Of a DNA stretch of 44,845 nt, positions 7,889 to 15,872 are shown one piece after another. Where the stretch lies: the NCBI RefSeq assembly GCF_003172955.1, contig NZ_QGKR01000204.1, positions 1 to 44,845 on the forward strand. Reading direction: 5' to 3'. The notes under the pieces are model-generated. The model had not been told where the DNA came from and did not search any database. It saw nothing but the letters and a program-made list of their open reading frames with translations. Within the stretch, counting starts at the first letter, position 1; each line of letters begins with the position of its first letter. The position numbers and the translations under genes were made by a program. This stretch comes from Micromonospora acroterricola. GTDB taxonomy: Bacteria; Actinomycetota; Actinomycetes; Mycobacteriales; Micromonosporaceae.

Positions 7889-8791
7889 TCAGGCGCTGGG
7901 GCAGGTGTTGCGGTACTCCTCGATCTGCAGGCCGCTCGGCCCCGGGCAGAGGAACGGCTCGTAGCGGGTGTCGTTGTCGACGAACCGCTTCAGCCAGGCC
8001 ACCATCTGCCGCGCGGTCGGCGTGTTCACCGACTGCGGGAAGAAGTGGCTCGCCCCGTTCAGCTCCAGGTACGCCTTCTCGGCGGAGGCCGGGATGCTGT
8101 TGTAGAACGGCTCGGAGTGCGACGAGACCGGCGCGACGGTGTCGCTCTCGCCACCGATGATCAGCGTGGGAACCCGCAGCTCGGACCAGCTCTTGTCGGT
8201 GTTCCACGGCGCGAGCGGCACCGCGGCCTGCAGCGACGGCCGCGCCGACGCCGCCTCCAGGCTGCCGCCGCCACCCATCGAGTGGCCGGCCACCGCGAGT
8301 CGGGTGCTGTCGATCCGGGTGCGCACCGAGCTGCGCTCCACCAGGTAGTCGAGCGCGGCGAGCAGTTGCTGGCCTCGGCTGTCCGGCTGGTCGAGCCGGG
8401 AGTTGGTCTCGATGCCGATCACCACGAAGCCGTGCGAGGCGAGCCGCGGCCCGAGCCAGCTGATGCTGGACCACGCGGCGGTGAAGCCCGGCGAGATGGC
8501 GATGGCGCCGAAGGTGCCCTCGCTCGTGCTGGTCGGGTAGTAGATGACGCCGCCGCCGAAGCCGGTGACGCTCAGCGAGGACACGTTCTGCGAGGACGTC
8601 GCGAAGGGGCCACGACTGGCCTCGAGGATCGCGGTGGTCGGGGCCGGGCCCCGCTCGTACGGGTTCTCCGCCGCCTGCGCGGCGCCGGAGGGACCGGTGA
8701 GGACTCCACCGGCGACCAGGGCGGCCGCCAGCGCGAGTCGGGCGGCCACGGAACGGGGACGGGTGGTGGTTGGTGACGACACGTCGGGCAC
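7889..8791 (-). CDS. Secreted polyester hydrolase / cutinase (PET-hydrolase-like, type I)
   Basis: An alpha/beta-hydrolase closely resembling the Thermobifida/Saccharomonospora cutinases. A signal peptide ends at AAQA, then ENPYERGP. Catalytic residues are Ser171 in GHSMGGGG, Asp217 in ESDTVAPV and His249 in NGASHF. Phe103 (SPGFT) and Met172 form the oxyanion-hole positions and Trp196 lies in the aromatic clamp. His225/Phe229 match the usual actinobacterial pair rather than the Ser/Ile of the Ideonella enzyme. The single C-terminal disulfide pair would be Cys282-Cys297, as in type I enzymes. It would hydrolyse cutin-like esters and perhaps synthetic polyesters outside the cell. Numbering is from GTG 8791; a GTG at 8782 is better spaced from its AGGGAG sequence. 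Confidence 0.93.
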   Translation of the reverse strand: MPDVSSPTTTRPRSVAARLALAAALVAGGVLTGPSGAAQAAENPYERGPAPTTAILEASRGPFATSSQNVSSLSVTGFGGGVIYYPTSTSEGTFGAIAISPGFTAAWSSISWLGPRLASHGFVVIGIETNSRLDQPDSRGQQLLAALDYLVERSSVRTRIDSTRLAVAGHSMGGGGSLEAASARPSLQAAVPLAPWNTDKSWSELRVPTLIIGGESDTVAPVSSHSEPFYNSIPASAEKAYLELNGASHFFPQSVNTPTARQMVAWLKRFVDNDTRYEPFLCPGPSGLQIEEYRNTCPSA

Positions 8792-9514
8792 TCCCTAGAG
8801 TCGAGGGATATCGACGTGCGTCAGTTTTAGCTTCTCCGCCGATCCACGCATCGGCGAAATCACCAGTCCAACGGTCGGCGCGGGTAGCGACCGGGGCCGT
8901 GACGCCGACGTCAGCCCCGCTCTGGGTCCCTGACCTGGGGTGGGGTACGGGCCCGCCTGGTCATCGACGCACCATGGCGGGTGCCGCTGCTGATCGCCCG
9001 CACGGTGGCATGGTCGGCGGTGTGCCGGTGCGACGGACCTTCGCCACCGGCCGGTCGGTCGAGTTCGACGTGGATCCCCGCGCGCTGCTCCTCGTCGAGG
9101 AGTGCTGGCGGCACGCGAAGGCGATCAGGGCCCGGGGCGCCAGCGTCACGGTGCTGGAGCAGGCGGGGGGTGGCCGGCACTCCCGGCGTCGTCGCGGCGG
9201 GCTCCGGTGCCGAGGCTCTGGCGGCGGTGCAGCGGCTACCGACCGCTCAGCGGCACCAGCCGTCCGTCCCGGGATCGCGACGAACGCCCTCCTCGCGGGC
9301 AAACGCTGGCGGGACCTCTACGGTCCGGAACGAACAAGTGTCAGCCACCGTCGACCTGTGGGTCGTCCTGCAGACGCACAACCACCGGTACCGGTTCCTG
9401 CGCCGGGCGACCCGCCGACTGCAACATGGTTTCGCCGTGCTGTCCTGCTCGATCGGAGCAGTGATCGTCCTCTCGATCATCGACCTGTTCCACGGGTAGG
9501 CCGCGCAGGGGGAA
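8792..9514. other. 723-bp stretch with no confident gene; coding-like fragments
   Basis: No ORF here matches a family I know. Two pieces show the high third-position GC of real genes. From ATG 9010 the plus strand reads RRTFATGRSVEFDVDPRALL and onwards. At a run of six G residues near 9165 the coding signature moves to another frame (PGVVAAGSGAEALAAVQRL). Further on a short membrane-protein-like ORF occurs (9338-9499). The stretch may hold a frameshifted, decaying gene or simply spacer between cutinase and oxidoreductase. Confidence 0.4.
9338..9499 (+). CDS. Possible small membrane protein, 53 aa
   Basis: From GTG 9338 the frame reads SATVDLWVVLQTHNHRYRFL and ends in one hydrophobic stretch (FAVLSCSIGAVIVLSIIDLF) before TAG. 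Third codon positions are mostly G or C while second positions are much lower, which is the coding pattern of this genome. The ribosome-binding sequence is weak (GGAACGA). The same frame is open further upstream but loses coding character. No family recognised; it could be the tail of a degraded gene. Confidence 0.3.
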   Translation: MSATVDLWVVLQTHNHRYRFLRRATRRLQHGFAVLSCSIGAVIVLSIIDLFHG

Positions 9515-10390
9515 TCAGCCGATGTCGGTCAACCGCGGCAGCACCTCGTCGCCGAGCCGCTGCGCGAACTCCACCGGGTGCCGATCGGGCGTGACCTGCA
9601 CCTCGGTGACCCCGAGCGCGGCGTACTCGGCCACCTCGGCGAGGAACGCGTCGACGTCGGCCAGGGGCGGCCGGTGGGCGACCACGGTCTTCTCGATGGT
9701 GTCGTAGTCACGGCCCTCGGCAGCGCAGTGCTCGCGCAGCACGTCCAACTTCCGCGCCACCTCGCCCGCGCCGGCGGCGGTGCCGAACAGGTTGCAGGCA
9801 TCGGCGTACCGGGCGACCAGGAGCAGCGTCTTCTTCTCGCCGCCGCCGCCGATCATGATGGGCGGGTGCGGGCGGCTCACCGGCTGCGGCGAGTTGATCG
9901 TCTCGGCGAGCTGGTAGTGGCGCCCCTCGAACGACCCGTTGTCGTCGCTCCACATCTGCAGGCAGATGCGCAGGGTCTCCTCCAGCCGCTCGAACCGCTC
10001 GGCCACCGGCACGACGGGCACGCCGAGGCCGCGCTGCTCCCGCTCGTACCAGGAGGCGCCGATACCGAGCCGGGCCCTGCCGCCGGAGAGCACGTCGAGG
10101 GTCGTCACGGTCTTGGCGAGCAGCCCCGGGTACCGGTACATCACGCCGGTGACCAGCACGCCGAGCGTCATCCGCTGGGTCTTCGCCGCGACGAAGCCCA
10201 GCGTCGTGTACGCCTCCAGCATCGGTTCCTCGGCTGAGGCCACCGCCTCCATCTGGAAGAAGTGGTCCATCACCGTGAAGGACGCGACGCCGGCCTGCTC
10301 GGCGATGGTGGCCGCCTCGGCCAGGGTCGGTGCGATCGCCGCCGGCTCCGCCGGGATCGTGTAACTCCAGTAGTGCAGCCCGAGCTTCAT
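9515..10390 (-). CDS. LLM-class F420-dependent oxidoreductase
   Basis: A 291-residue TIM-barrel protein of the luciferase-like monooxygenase superfamily, F420-dependent subgroup. It opens MKLGLHYWSYTIP and contains SFTVMDHFFQM, GVLVTGVMYRYPGLLAKTV, TLDVLSGGRARLGIGASWY (a family hallmark) and the C-terminal VTEVQVTP region. Such enzymes transfer hydride from reduced F420 to varied substrates; the substrate is not predictable. The ATG at 10390 follows a GAGGTGGCGAGGG sequence. It is transcribed divergently from the cell-wall cassette; the 174-bp gap contains an A/T-rich stretch near 10495-10530 that probably holds promoters, but I could not define boxes confidently. Confidence 0.92.
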   Translation of the reverse strand: MKLGLHYWSYTIPAEPAAIAPTLAEAATIAEQAGVASFTVMDHFFQMEAVASAEEPMLEAYTTLGFVAAKTQRMTLGVLVTGVMYRYPGLLAKTVTTLDVLSGGRARLGIGASWYEREQRGLGVPVVPVAERFERLEETLRICLQMWSDDNGSFEGRHYQLAETINSPQPVSRPHPPIMIGGGGEKKTLLLVARYADACNLFGTAAGAGEVARKLDVLREHCAAEGRDYDTIEKTVVAHRPPLADVDAFLAEVAEYAALGVTEVQVTPDRHPVEFAQRLGDEVLPRLTDIG

Positions 10391-10564
10391 ACCCTCGCCA
10401 CCTCCGAGCCGAGCCTACTGGCCCGGGGCGGAACCCGCCCCCGGGTCGACTATTCGCCGGGCACGCCCGGCCCGGTCTCCGCCGCCCGCAGCCGACGATT
10501 TCCATTACCTGTTCATGACAATTCGCGGATCAGGCGGGGATATCCGGCTGACACCTTCTGGTGA

Positions 10565-11716
10565 GTGATCCGACAGCCCACAGCCACCGACACCCGGCCG
10601 CTCCTGCCGGAGCCCGACGTGACGCGCGTCCGGTTCCGCCACCGGAGGCGCCGGACGCTGCCCGGGCCCACGCCGGGACGGCCACACCGAGCGGAGTGGG
10701 CCGACGCCGCGAAGGGCGTCTGCATCATCCTGGTCGTCCTGTGGCACGTCGTCGTCAAGGACTACCTGCAGATCGACTGGCACATCGGCGTACCCGTGCC
10801 GGGCCTGTGGGGGACGGTGGGCGAGCAGTTCCTCCCGCTGCGGATGCCGCTGTTCTTCACCATCTCCGGCGTCTTCGCGGCGAACGCCGTCCAGCGGCCC
10901 TGGCGGGTCGTCGCCCGCAGCCGGATCGCCGGGTTCCTCTACCTCTACGCCGTCTGGCTGCTGATCCACACCGCGGTCCTCGCGACCGCGCCGAACTTCC
11001 CGACCGACCGCGCCACGTCCCTCCTCGGCCTGCTGGAACAGCTCACGATCACGCCCTCCAACCTCTGGTACCTGTACGCGCTCGCGCTCTACTTCACGGT
11101 CGCCAAGGCGGCCGGCCGGGCACCTCGCCTGCTGGTCCTCGTACCCGCCGGGGCGCTGTCCGCCGTCGCCGCCGCCGGCCTGCTCGACACGCCGGGCAAC
11201 CGGGCAGGTCTCTACCAGAACCTGGTCTTCTTCCTCGCCGGCCGGTACCTGCGACCCCAGGTCGAGTGGTGGACGGCCACGGCGACCCGGCGCCGGCTCG
11301 TGCTGACCTCGGGCGCCTACGCCCTCGCGCTCGCCGCGATGGCGGTGGCCGGCGCGCAGCGGTGGTTCGGCGTGTGGCCGCTGGTCTCCGTCGTGGCGGT
11401 CGCCTTCGGCCTCACCGCCGCCGCCCGGTTGCGCCGGTGGCCCGCCCTCAGCCACCGGCTCGCCACGCTCGGGCGCATCACCCTGCCCATCTATGTCATC
11501 CACATGCCGGTCCTGGCGGTGCTGCACCGAATGCTGCTCGGGCCGGTCTCCGGGCTGGACCCGGTCGGCCAGGGGCTCCTCGTGCTCGGGTACCCGGTCC
11601 TGCTGACCGCGGTGGTGATTTGCGTGAGCCTGGCGGTCCAGCGCGGGCTGCTGGCGGTCCACGCGCGCTGGCTGTTCGCCCTTCCCGGGCACCGTCGGGT
11701 GGAGACGGCCGGATGA
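10565..11716 (+). CDS. Acyltransferase-3 family membrane protein (VanT N-domain-like)
   Basis: A 383-residue polytopic protein with about ten hydrophobic helices. The N-terminal signature AEWADAAKGVCIILVVLWHV carries the conserved His of acyltransferase-3 proteins, and RMPLFFTISGVFAA is also typical. Near the end, ITLPIYVIHMPVLAVLHRML closes the domain. In VanT racemases of D-Ala-D-Ser glycopeptide resistance an equivalent membrane domain is fused to the racemase. Here it is a separate gene whose TGA overlaps the racemase ATG (ATGA). It may import or modify the amino acid for the racemase, or acylate an envelope glycan. It starts at GTG 10565. Confidence 0.88.
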   Translation: MIRQPTATDTRPLLPEPDVTRVRFRHRRRRTLPGPTPGRPHRAEWADAAKGVCIILVVLWHVVVKDYLQIDWHIGVPVPGLWGTVGEQFLPLRMPLFFTISGVFAANAVQRPWRVVARSRIAGFLYLYAVWLLIHTAVLATAPNFPTDRATSLLGLLEQLTITPSNLWYLYALALYFTVAKAAGRAPRLLVLVPAGALSAVAAAGLLDTPGNRAGLYQNLVFFLAGRYLRPQVEWWTATATRRRLVLTSGAYALALAAMAVAGAQRWFGVWPLVSVVAVAFGLTAAARLRRWPALSHRLATLGRITLPIYVIHMPVLAVLHRMLLGPVSGLDPVGQGLLVLGYPVLLTAVVICVSLAVQRGLLAVHARWLFALPGHRRVETAG

Positions 11717-12855
11717 GCGCGCTGGCCGAGGCGGTGGTCGACCTCGGGGCGATCGCCGGCAACGTGCGGACGATCGCGTCGGTCGTCGGCACCGGGCTGA
11801 TGGCCGTGGTGAAGGCGGACGGGTTCGGTCACGGCGCGGTGCCGGTCGCCCGGGCCGCGCTGGGCGCCGGGGCCGGCTGGCTGGGCGTGACGTCGGCGCC
11901 CGAGGCGCTGGCCCTGCGCGCCGCGGGCATCACCGCGCCCACGTTGAGCTGGTTGCACCGACCGGACGACGACTTCGGAGCGTTGATCGCCGCCGGCGTC
12001 GACATCGGCGTGTCGACGACGACCCATCTGCACGCGGTCGTCGACGCGGCGTACCGGCTCGGCCTCCCCGCGGTGGTGCAACTCAAGGCGGACACCGGGC
12101 TGTCCCGCAACGGCGCCGCCGGCAGCGACTGGCCGGAGCTGGTCAGCTGGGCCCGCAAGTACGAGGTGGAGGGCGGCGTTCGGGTGCGGGGCGTGTGGTC
12201 GCACCTCGCCGACGCGGACGTGCCGGGCAGCCCCCGGCTGGCCGGACAGGTGGCGGCCTTCGAGGAGGCGCTGCGCGTCGCCCGTTCCGCCGGTCTCGAC
12301 CCGGACCTGGTCCACCTGGCCAACTCGGCGGCCGCGCTGTCGGCGCCCCGGACCCGCTTCGACCTCTGCCGGATCGGGCTCGCGCTGTACGGCGTGGACC
12401 CGTTCGGCGGAACCGGGCCCGGCGAGTTCGGCCTGCGCGCCGCCATGACGCTGCGGACGACCGTGGTGAACGTGAAACGGGTGCCGGCCGGCGCGGGCGT
12501 CTCCTATGGACCCGAGTACGTGACCGCCGCGCCGACCACCCTGGCCCTGCTGCCCGTCGGCTACGCCGACGGTGTGACCCGCGCCGCCGGGGGTCGCGCC
12601 GCGGTCTGGCTCGGCGGCCGGCGGTGCCCGATCGTCGGCCGCGTCGCCATGGACCAGTGCGTGGCGGACGCGGGCGACCTTCCCGTGGCGATCGGGGACC
12701 CGGTCGTGGTGTTCGGCCCCGGCCAGGGCGACGGCGGCCAGCCCACGGTCGCCGAGTGGGCGAGGTGGGCCGGCACCAACCCGCACGAGATCTTGACCGG
12801 AGTCGGGGCCCGGGTGGCCCGCGACCACCTCCACGAAGGGACGGAGATGTCATGA
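11713..12855 (+). CDS. Alanine racemase-family enzyme (possible serine racemase)
   Basis: A fold-type III PLP enzyme of 380 residues. Lys34 in AVVKADGFGH would bind PLP and Tyr265 in AGVSYGP is the second catalytic base; RIGLALYG and RVAMDQC are family motifs. Two positions are unusual: Phe38 where most members have Tyr (KADAYGHG), and His358 (NPHEIL) where alanine racemases have the Tyr of NYEI/PYEI. In VanTG serine racemase that same position is Asn. The change would open the active site and suggests a substrate other than, or in addition to, L-alanine. It is coupled by ATGA overlaps to both neighbours, so it probably supplies the second D-amino acid to the ligase. Confidence 0.93.
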   Translation: MSALAEAVVDLGAIAGNVRTIASVVGTGLMAVVKADGFGHGAVPVARAALGAGAGWLGVTSAPEALALRAAGITAPTLSWLHRPDDDFGALIAAGVDIGVSTTTHLHAVVDAAYRLGLPAVVQLKADTGLSRNGAAGSDWPELVSWARKYEVEGGVRVRGVWSHLADADVPGSPRLAGQVAAFEEALRVARSAGLDPDLVHLANSAAALSAPRTRFDLCRIGLALYGVDPFGGTGPGEFGLRAAMTLRTTVVNVKRVPAGAGVSYGPEYVTAAPTTLALLPVGYADGVTRAAGGRAAVWLGGRRCPIVGRVAMDQCVADAGDLPVAIGDPVVVFGPGQGDGGQPTVAEWARWAGTNPHEILTGVGARVARDHLHEGTEMS

Positions 12856-13874
12856 CAACCCGACTGGCAGTGCTGTACGGCGGGCAGAGCGGCGAGCACG
12901 AGGTGTCCCGCCGCTCGGCGGCGAGCATCCTCGCCGGGCTGGACCGGGAGAAGTACCAGGTCGCCGAGGTGCTCATCGGTCGGGACGGTGGGTGGCACGT
13001 CGACGGGCGTCCGACGCCGCTCCCCCTGGCTCTGCGCGTGCTGCGCGCCCAGGACGTGGTGTTCCCGGCTCTGCACGGCCCGTACGGCGAGGACGGCACC
13101 GTCGCGTCGCTGCTGGAGTGGCTCGGCGTGCCGTACGTCGGCAACGGCGTCTTCGCCAGCGCGGCCGGCATGGACAAGGGCGTCACCAAGAGACTCCTCG
13201 CCGCGGAGGGCCTACGGGTCAGCCCCGGGGTGACCCTGCGCCCCGGCGACGACCTGGCACCGGCCGACCAGCGACGGATGGGCCTGCCCGTCTTCGTCAA
13301 GCCCGCCCGGGCCGGCTCCAGCCTGGGCGTCGTCAAGGTGACCGACTGGGCCCGGCTTCCCGCCGCTCTCGAGCAGGCCCGCCAGATCGACCCGAAGGTG
13401 CTCGTCGAGCAGGGGGCGCGCGGGCGGGAGATCGACGTGGCGGTCCTTCAGCACCCCGACGGCCGGGTGCAGGCCGGGCCGCCCCTGGAGATCAGAGTGG
13501 CCGGTCCCGGCTTCTTCGACTACGACGCGAAGTACGAGGGCGGGGCGGTCTTCCAGATCCCCGCCCCAGTCGATCCGGCCACCACCGAGGTGCTCCAGGA
13601 CCGTGCGATCCGCGCCTTCCACGCCCTCGACTGCCGAGGGCTGCTCCGGGTCGACTTCTTCCTGCCCGCCCAGGGGTCCGCCGAGCCCATCGTGAACGAG
13701 GTGAACACCTTTCCCGGCTTCACCACCGCGTCGCAGTTCCCCCAGATCTGGCAGCAGGCCGGGATCGGCTTCGCCACCCTGCTCGAGATCCTCATCTCCG
13801 GTGCGCTGGCCGACCAGGGGCGGTCGCGGGCCGGCGGGTTGCCCCGGCCGGGGCGGGCGGTCGACCTGCTGTGA
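12852..13874 (+). CDS. D-alanine--D-Xaa ligase (D-Ala-D-Ala or D-Ala-D-Ser type)
   Basis: An ATP-grasp ligase of 340 residues. It starts MTTRLAVLYGGQSGEHEVSR and has FPALHGPYGEDGTVASLLEW, the ATP-loop KPARAGSSLGV, the loop FFDYDAKYEGG and the metal-binding end FLPAQGSAEPIVNEVNTFPG. The Lys-Tyr pair in the DYDAKY loop is shared with Ddl and VanC/G-type enzymes and differs from VanA-type D-lactate ligases. With the upstream racemase and VanT-like membrane protein, a D-Ala-D-Ser product is plausible but not proven; D-Ala-D-Ala is the conservative reading. No vanX/vanY/vanXY gene lies in the window. ATG 12852 overlaps the racemase stop. Confidence 0.92.
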   Translation: MTTRLAVLYGGQSGEHEVSRRSAASILAGLDREKYQVAEVLIGRDGGWHVDGRPTPLPLALRVLRAQDVVFPALHGPYGEDGTVASLLEWLGVPYVGNGVFASAAGMDKGVTKRLLAAEGLRVSPGVTLRPGDDLAPADQRRMGLPVFVKPARAGSSLGVVKVTDWARLPAALEQARQIDPKVLVEQGARGREIDVAVLQHPDGRVQAGPPLEIRVAGPGFFDYDAKYEGGAVFQIPAPVDPATTEVLQDRAIRAFHALDCRGLLRVDFFLPAQGSAEPIVNEVNTFPGFTTASQFPQIWQQAGIGFATLLEILISGALADQGRSRAGGLPRPGRAVDLL

Positions 13875-13887
13875 GCGGCCGCGCCGG

Positions 13888-14433
13888 TCACCCGATCGGG
13901 CAGGACCGGGCCGGGCGGGCGCCGTCCGGCCCGACGATGGTGACCGGGGCGAAGCTGTCCCCCTGGCCGGTGCGCGCCACGGCGCCGGCCACGGTGCAGA
14001 TGATCTGGTCGGCGGCGAGCGCCGACAACGGACGCACGGCCGCCACCGTCGTCACCGTGAGGCCGGACCCGTCCGGCGTCGCCATCACCGTGAAGCCGGA
14101 CCCGCCGGCGGCCGGCGTCGCCCGGACGGCCAGGCCCATCGGGGCCAGCGCGGCGGGCACCTCGCTGGTGAGGCCGGCGACCCGCTCGAACTCGTCCGGG
14201 CCGGCAGCCAGCATGCCGAGGGTCTCCTCGGGCGAGGGGACGCGATTGGCCGGGCGGACGACCAGCGTGAGCTGTCCCCGCGAGACCAGGTAGAGCTCGA
14301 CGCCCACGGACGGGCCGCTCATCGCCGGGCGGCCGGTGATGACCTCGCTGGGCCGGACCCCGCAGCCCGCCGAGAACAGCGTGAGCAGGAGCCCGCCGGC
14401 GAGCAGCGACCGGGCCACCCGGCGGCCGGTCAC
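13888..14433 (-). CDS. Lipoprotein of the AfsQ-type operon
   Basis: A 181-residue lipoprotein. After GTG 14433, VTGRRVARSLLAGG and a hydrophobic stretch lead to lipobox LFSAGC and then GVRPSEVITG. The C-terminal part has two more cysteines (ICTVAG and ARSCPIG). No enzyme motif is visible. It overlaps the kinase stop by 4 bp (GTGA). In Streptomyces a lipoprotein gene also follows afsQ1-afsQ2, so it may modulate the sensor at the membrane (inference). It is convergent with the ligase gene, with only 13 bp between the stops. Confidence 0.85.
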   Translation of the reverse strand: MTGRRVARSLLAGGLLLTLFSAGCGVRPSEVITGRPAMSGPSVGVELYLVSRGQLTLVVRPANRVPSPEETLGMLAAGPDEFERVAGLTSEVPAALAPMGLAVRATPAAGGSGFTVMATPDGSGLTVTTVAAVRPLSALAADQIICTVAGAVARTGQGDSFAPVTIVGPDGARPARSCPIG

Positions 14434-15872
14434 CGTACGCCTCCGGCGTCCGTCGCCACCCGGGGCAGCCGGAGCGTGAACACCGCGCCGCCCGTCGGGT
14501 CGTTGCCCGCGAGAAGGCTCCCGGCCTGCCCGGCGTGCCGGTGCAGGCGCGCGTTCTCCCACGCGATGGCGAGACCGAGACCGCTGCCCTCGGAGCGGGT
14601 CCGCGCGGTGTCCGCCTTGTAGAAGCGGTCGAAGACGTGGGGCAGCACCTCCGGGTCCAACCCCGGCCCGTGGTCGCGGACCTCAATGGTGATCCAGTCC
14701 GGCTCGGCTCGCAGCCGCACCGACACCGGCTCGCTGCCGTGCCGGAAGGCGTTGCCGACCAGGTTGGCCACGATGACGTCCAGCCGGCGCGGATCCAACC
14801 GGGCCACGACACCTGGCGGAAGCTCCGCGTGCACCCGCTCGACCCAACCCCGGGCCCGCAGGGTCGCGGTGACCGCGACGGCGACGTCGACGTCGTCGAG
14901 GGCGAGCCGCGCGGTGCCGGAGTCGAACCTGCTGACCTCGATGAGGTCGTTGACGAGCTGGGTGAGGCTCTGCGTCTCCTGACTGACGAGCCGGGCGGCC
15001 CGGCCGGCGTCCCCGGGCAGCCGGTCCGCCTCCTCGTCGAGCACGTCCGTGACCGCCGTCATCGCGGCCAGCGGCGTACGGAGTTCGTGCGACACGTCGG
15101 CCACGAAGCGTCGCGCGTCCGCCTCCATCCGCCGCAGCTCACCGACCTGCCGTTCCAGCGTCCCCGCGGTGTCGTTGAAGGTCCGCGCCACGTCGGCCAG
15201 CTCGTCGGCGCCCCGAACCGCCAGTCGCGTGGTCAGGTCGCCCTCGCCGAGCCGGCGCGCCGCCCGGCCCAGTTCGCGGACGGGCCGCAGGACGCCGCGG
15301 GCGGCCAGCAGGGCCAGCAGGACCGCGAGGACCAGGGAGAGCCCGCCGGTCAGCCACGCCAGCGTGGCCAGCCGGTCGATGCTCCGCTGCTCGGAGGCGA
15401 GGCTGCGCACCGAGTAGACCTCCAACCCGGACGGCACGGGTGTGCCGCTGGATCGGTCGACTTCCAGCTGGGTCCCGATGAGCAGCACGGGAACTCCGTC
15501 GCGCGAGACGCGTTGCCAGGCGATGACACCACTCGCGACCGCCTGTCGCAGCTCCGGGGTGAGCGGCTCGGGCACCTGGGCGCCCTGCGCCCGCATGTCC
15601 CGGTAGAGGACCACCGCGTACCCCTCCCGGTCGGAGAGTCGCTGGGCCAGCGAGTCCAGCTCGTCCTGCGTCGGCGGGAGCCGGCGTACCGGGTAGACCT
15701 TCGTGAGCTGATCGGTCAGCGACGCCACCGCGGCGTCCTGCGCCTGCTGGAGGAGGACCGTCCGCGCCTGGAAGTAGCTTCCGCTGGCCACCACCGCCGT
15801 GGTCGTCACGCCCAGCAACGCGAAGGCCAGCAGCAGCCGGACCCGCAGGCCCGACACGCGCCACCGTGTCAC
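14430..15872 (-). CDS. Two-component sensor histidine kinase (AfsQ2-like)
   Basis: A membrane kinase of 480 residues. It has a first transmembrane helix at about 11-31, an extracellular sensor of about 140 residues, a second helix at about 172-192, a HAMP domain (RPVRELGRAARRLGEGDL), HisKA with phospho-acceptor His262 in DVSHELRTPLAAM, N-box NLVGNAFRHG and G-boxes DHGPGLD and GSGLGLAIA. I chose GTG 15872, which overlaps the regulator stop (GTGA). A longer frame to 16010 would add 46 residues without family character. The signal sensed is unknown; AfsQ2 relatives respond to nitrogen or envelope state in Streptomyces. Confidence 0.92.
   Translation of the reverse strand: MTRWRVSGLRVRLLLAFALLGVTTTAVVASGSYFQARTVLLQQAQDAAVASLTDQLTKVYPVRRLPPTQDELDSLAQRLSDREGYAVVLYRDMRAQGAQVPEPLTPELRQAVASGVIAWQRVSRDGVPVLLIGTQLEVDRSSGTPVPSGLEVYSVRSLASEQRSIDRLATLAWLTGGLSLVLAVLLALLAARGVLRPVRELGRAARRLGEGDLTTRLAVRGADELADVARTFNDTAGTLERQVGELRRMEADARRFVADVSHELRTPLAAMTAVTDVLDEEADRLPGDAGRAARLVSQETQSLTQLVNDLIEVSRFDSGTARLALDDVDVAVAVTATLRARGWVERVHAELPPGVVARLDPRRLDVIVANLVGNAFRHGSEPVSVRLRAEPDWITIEVRDHGPGLDPEVLPHVFDRFYKADTARTRSEGSGLGLAIAWENARLHRHAGQAGSLLAGNDPTGGAVFTLRLPRVATDAGGVR

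Noticed and set aside
10510..10535. TGTTCATGACA as an operator upstream of the acyltransferase gene
   Set aside because: The symmetry is short and imperfect in its flanks, and no second copy was seen. Chance occurrence in an A/T-rich promoter region is as likely.
10561..12855. A 764-codon plus-strand frame that would fuse upstream sequence to the racemase
   Set aside because: Its first part is an out-of-frame reading of the acyltransferase gene and is Arg/Pro-rich low-complexity sequence. The true acyltransferase is in another frame and ends with an ATGA overlap.
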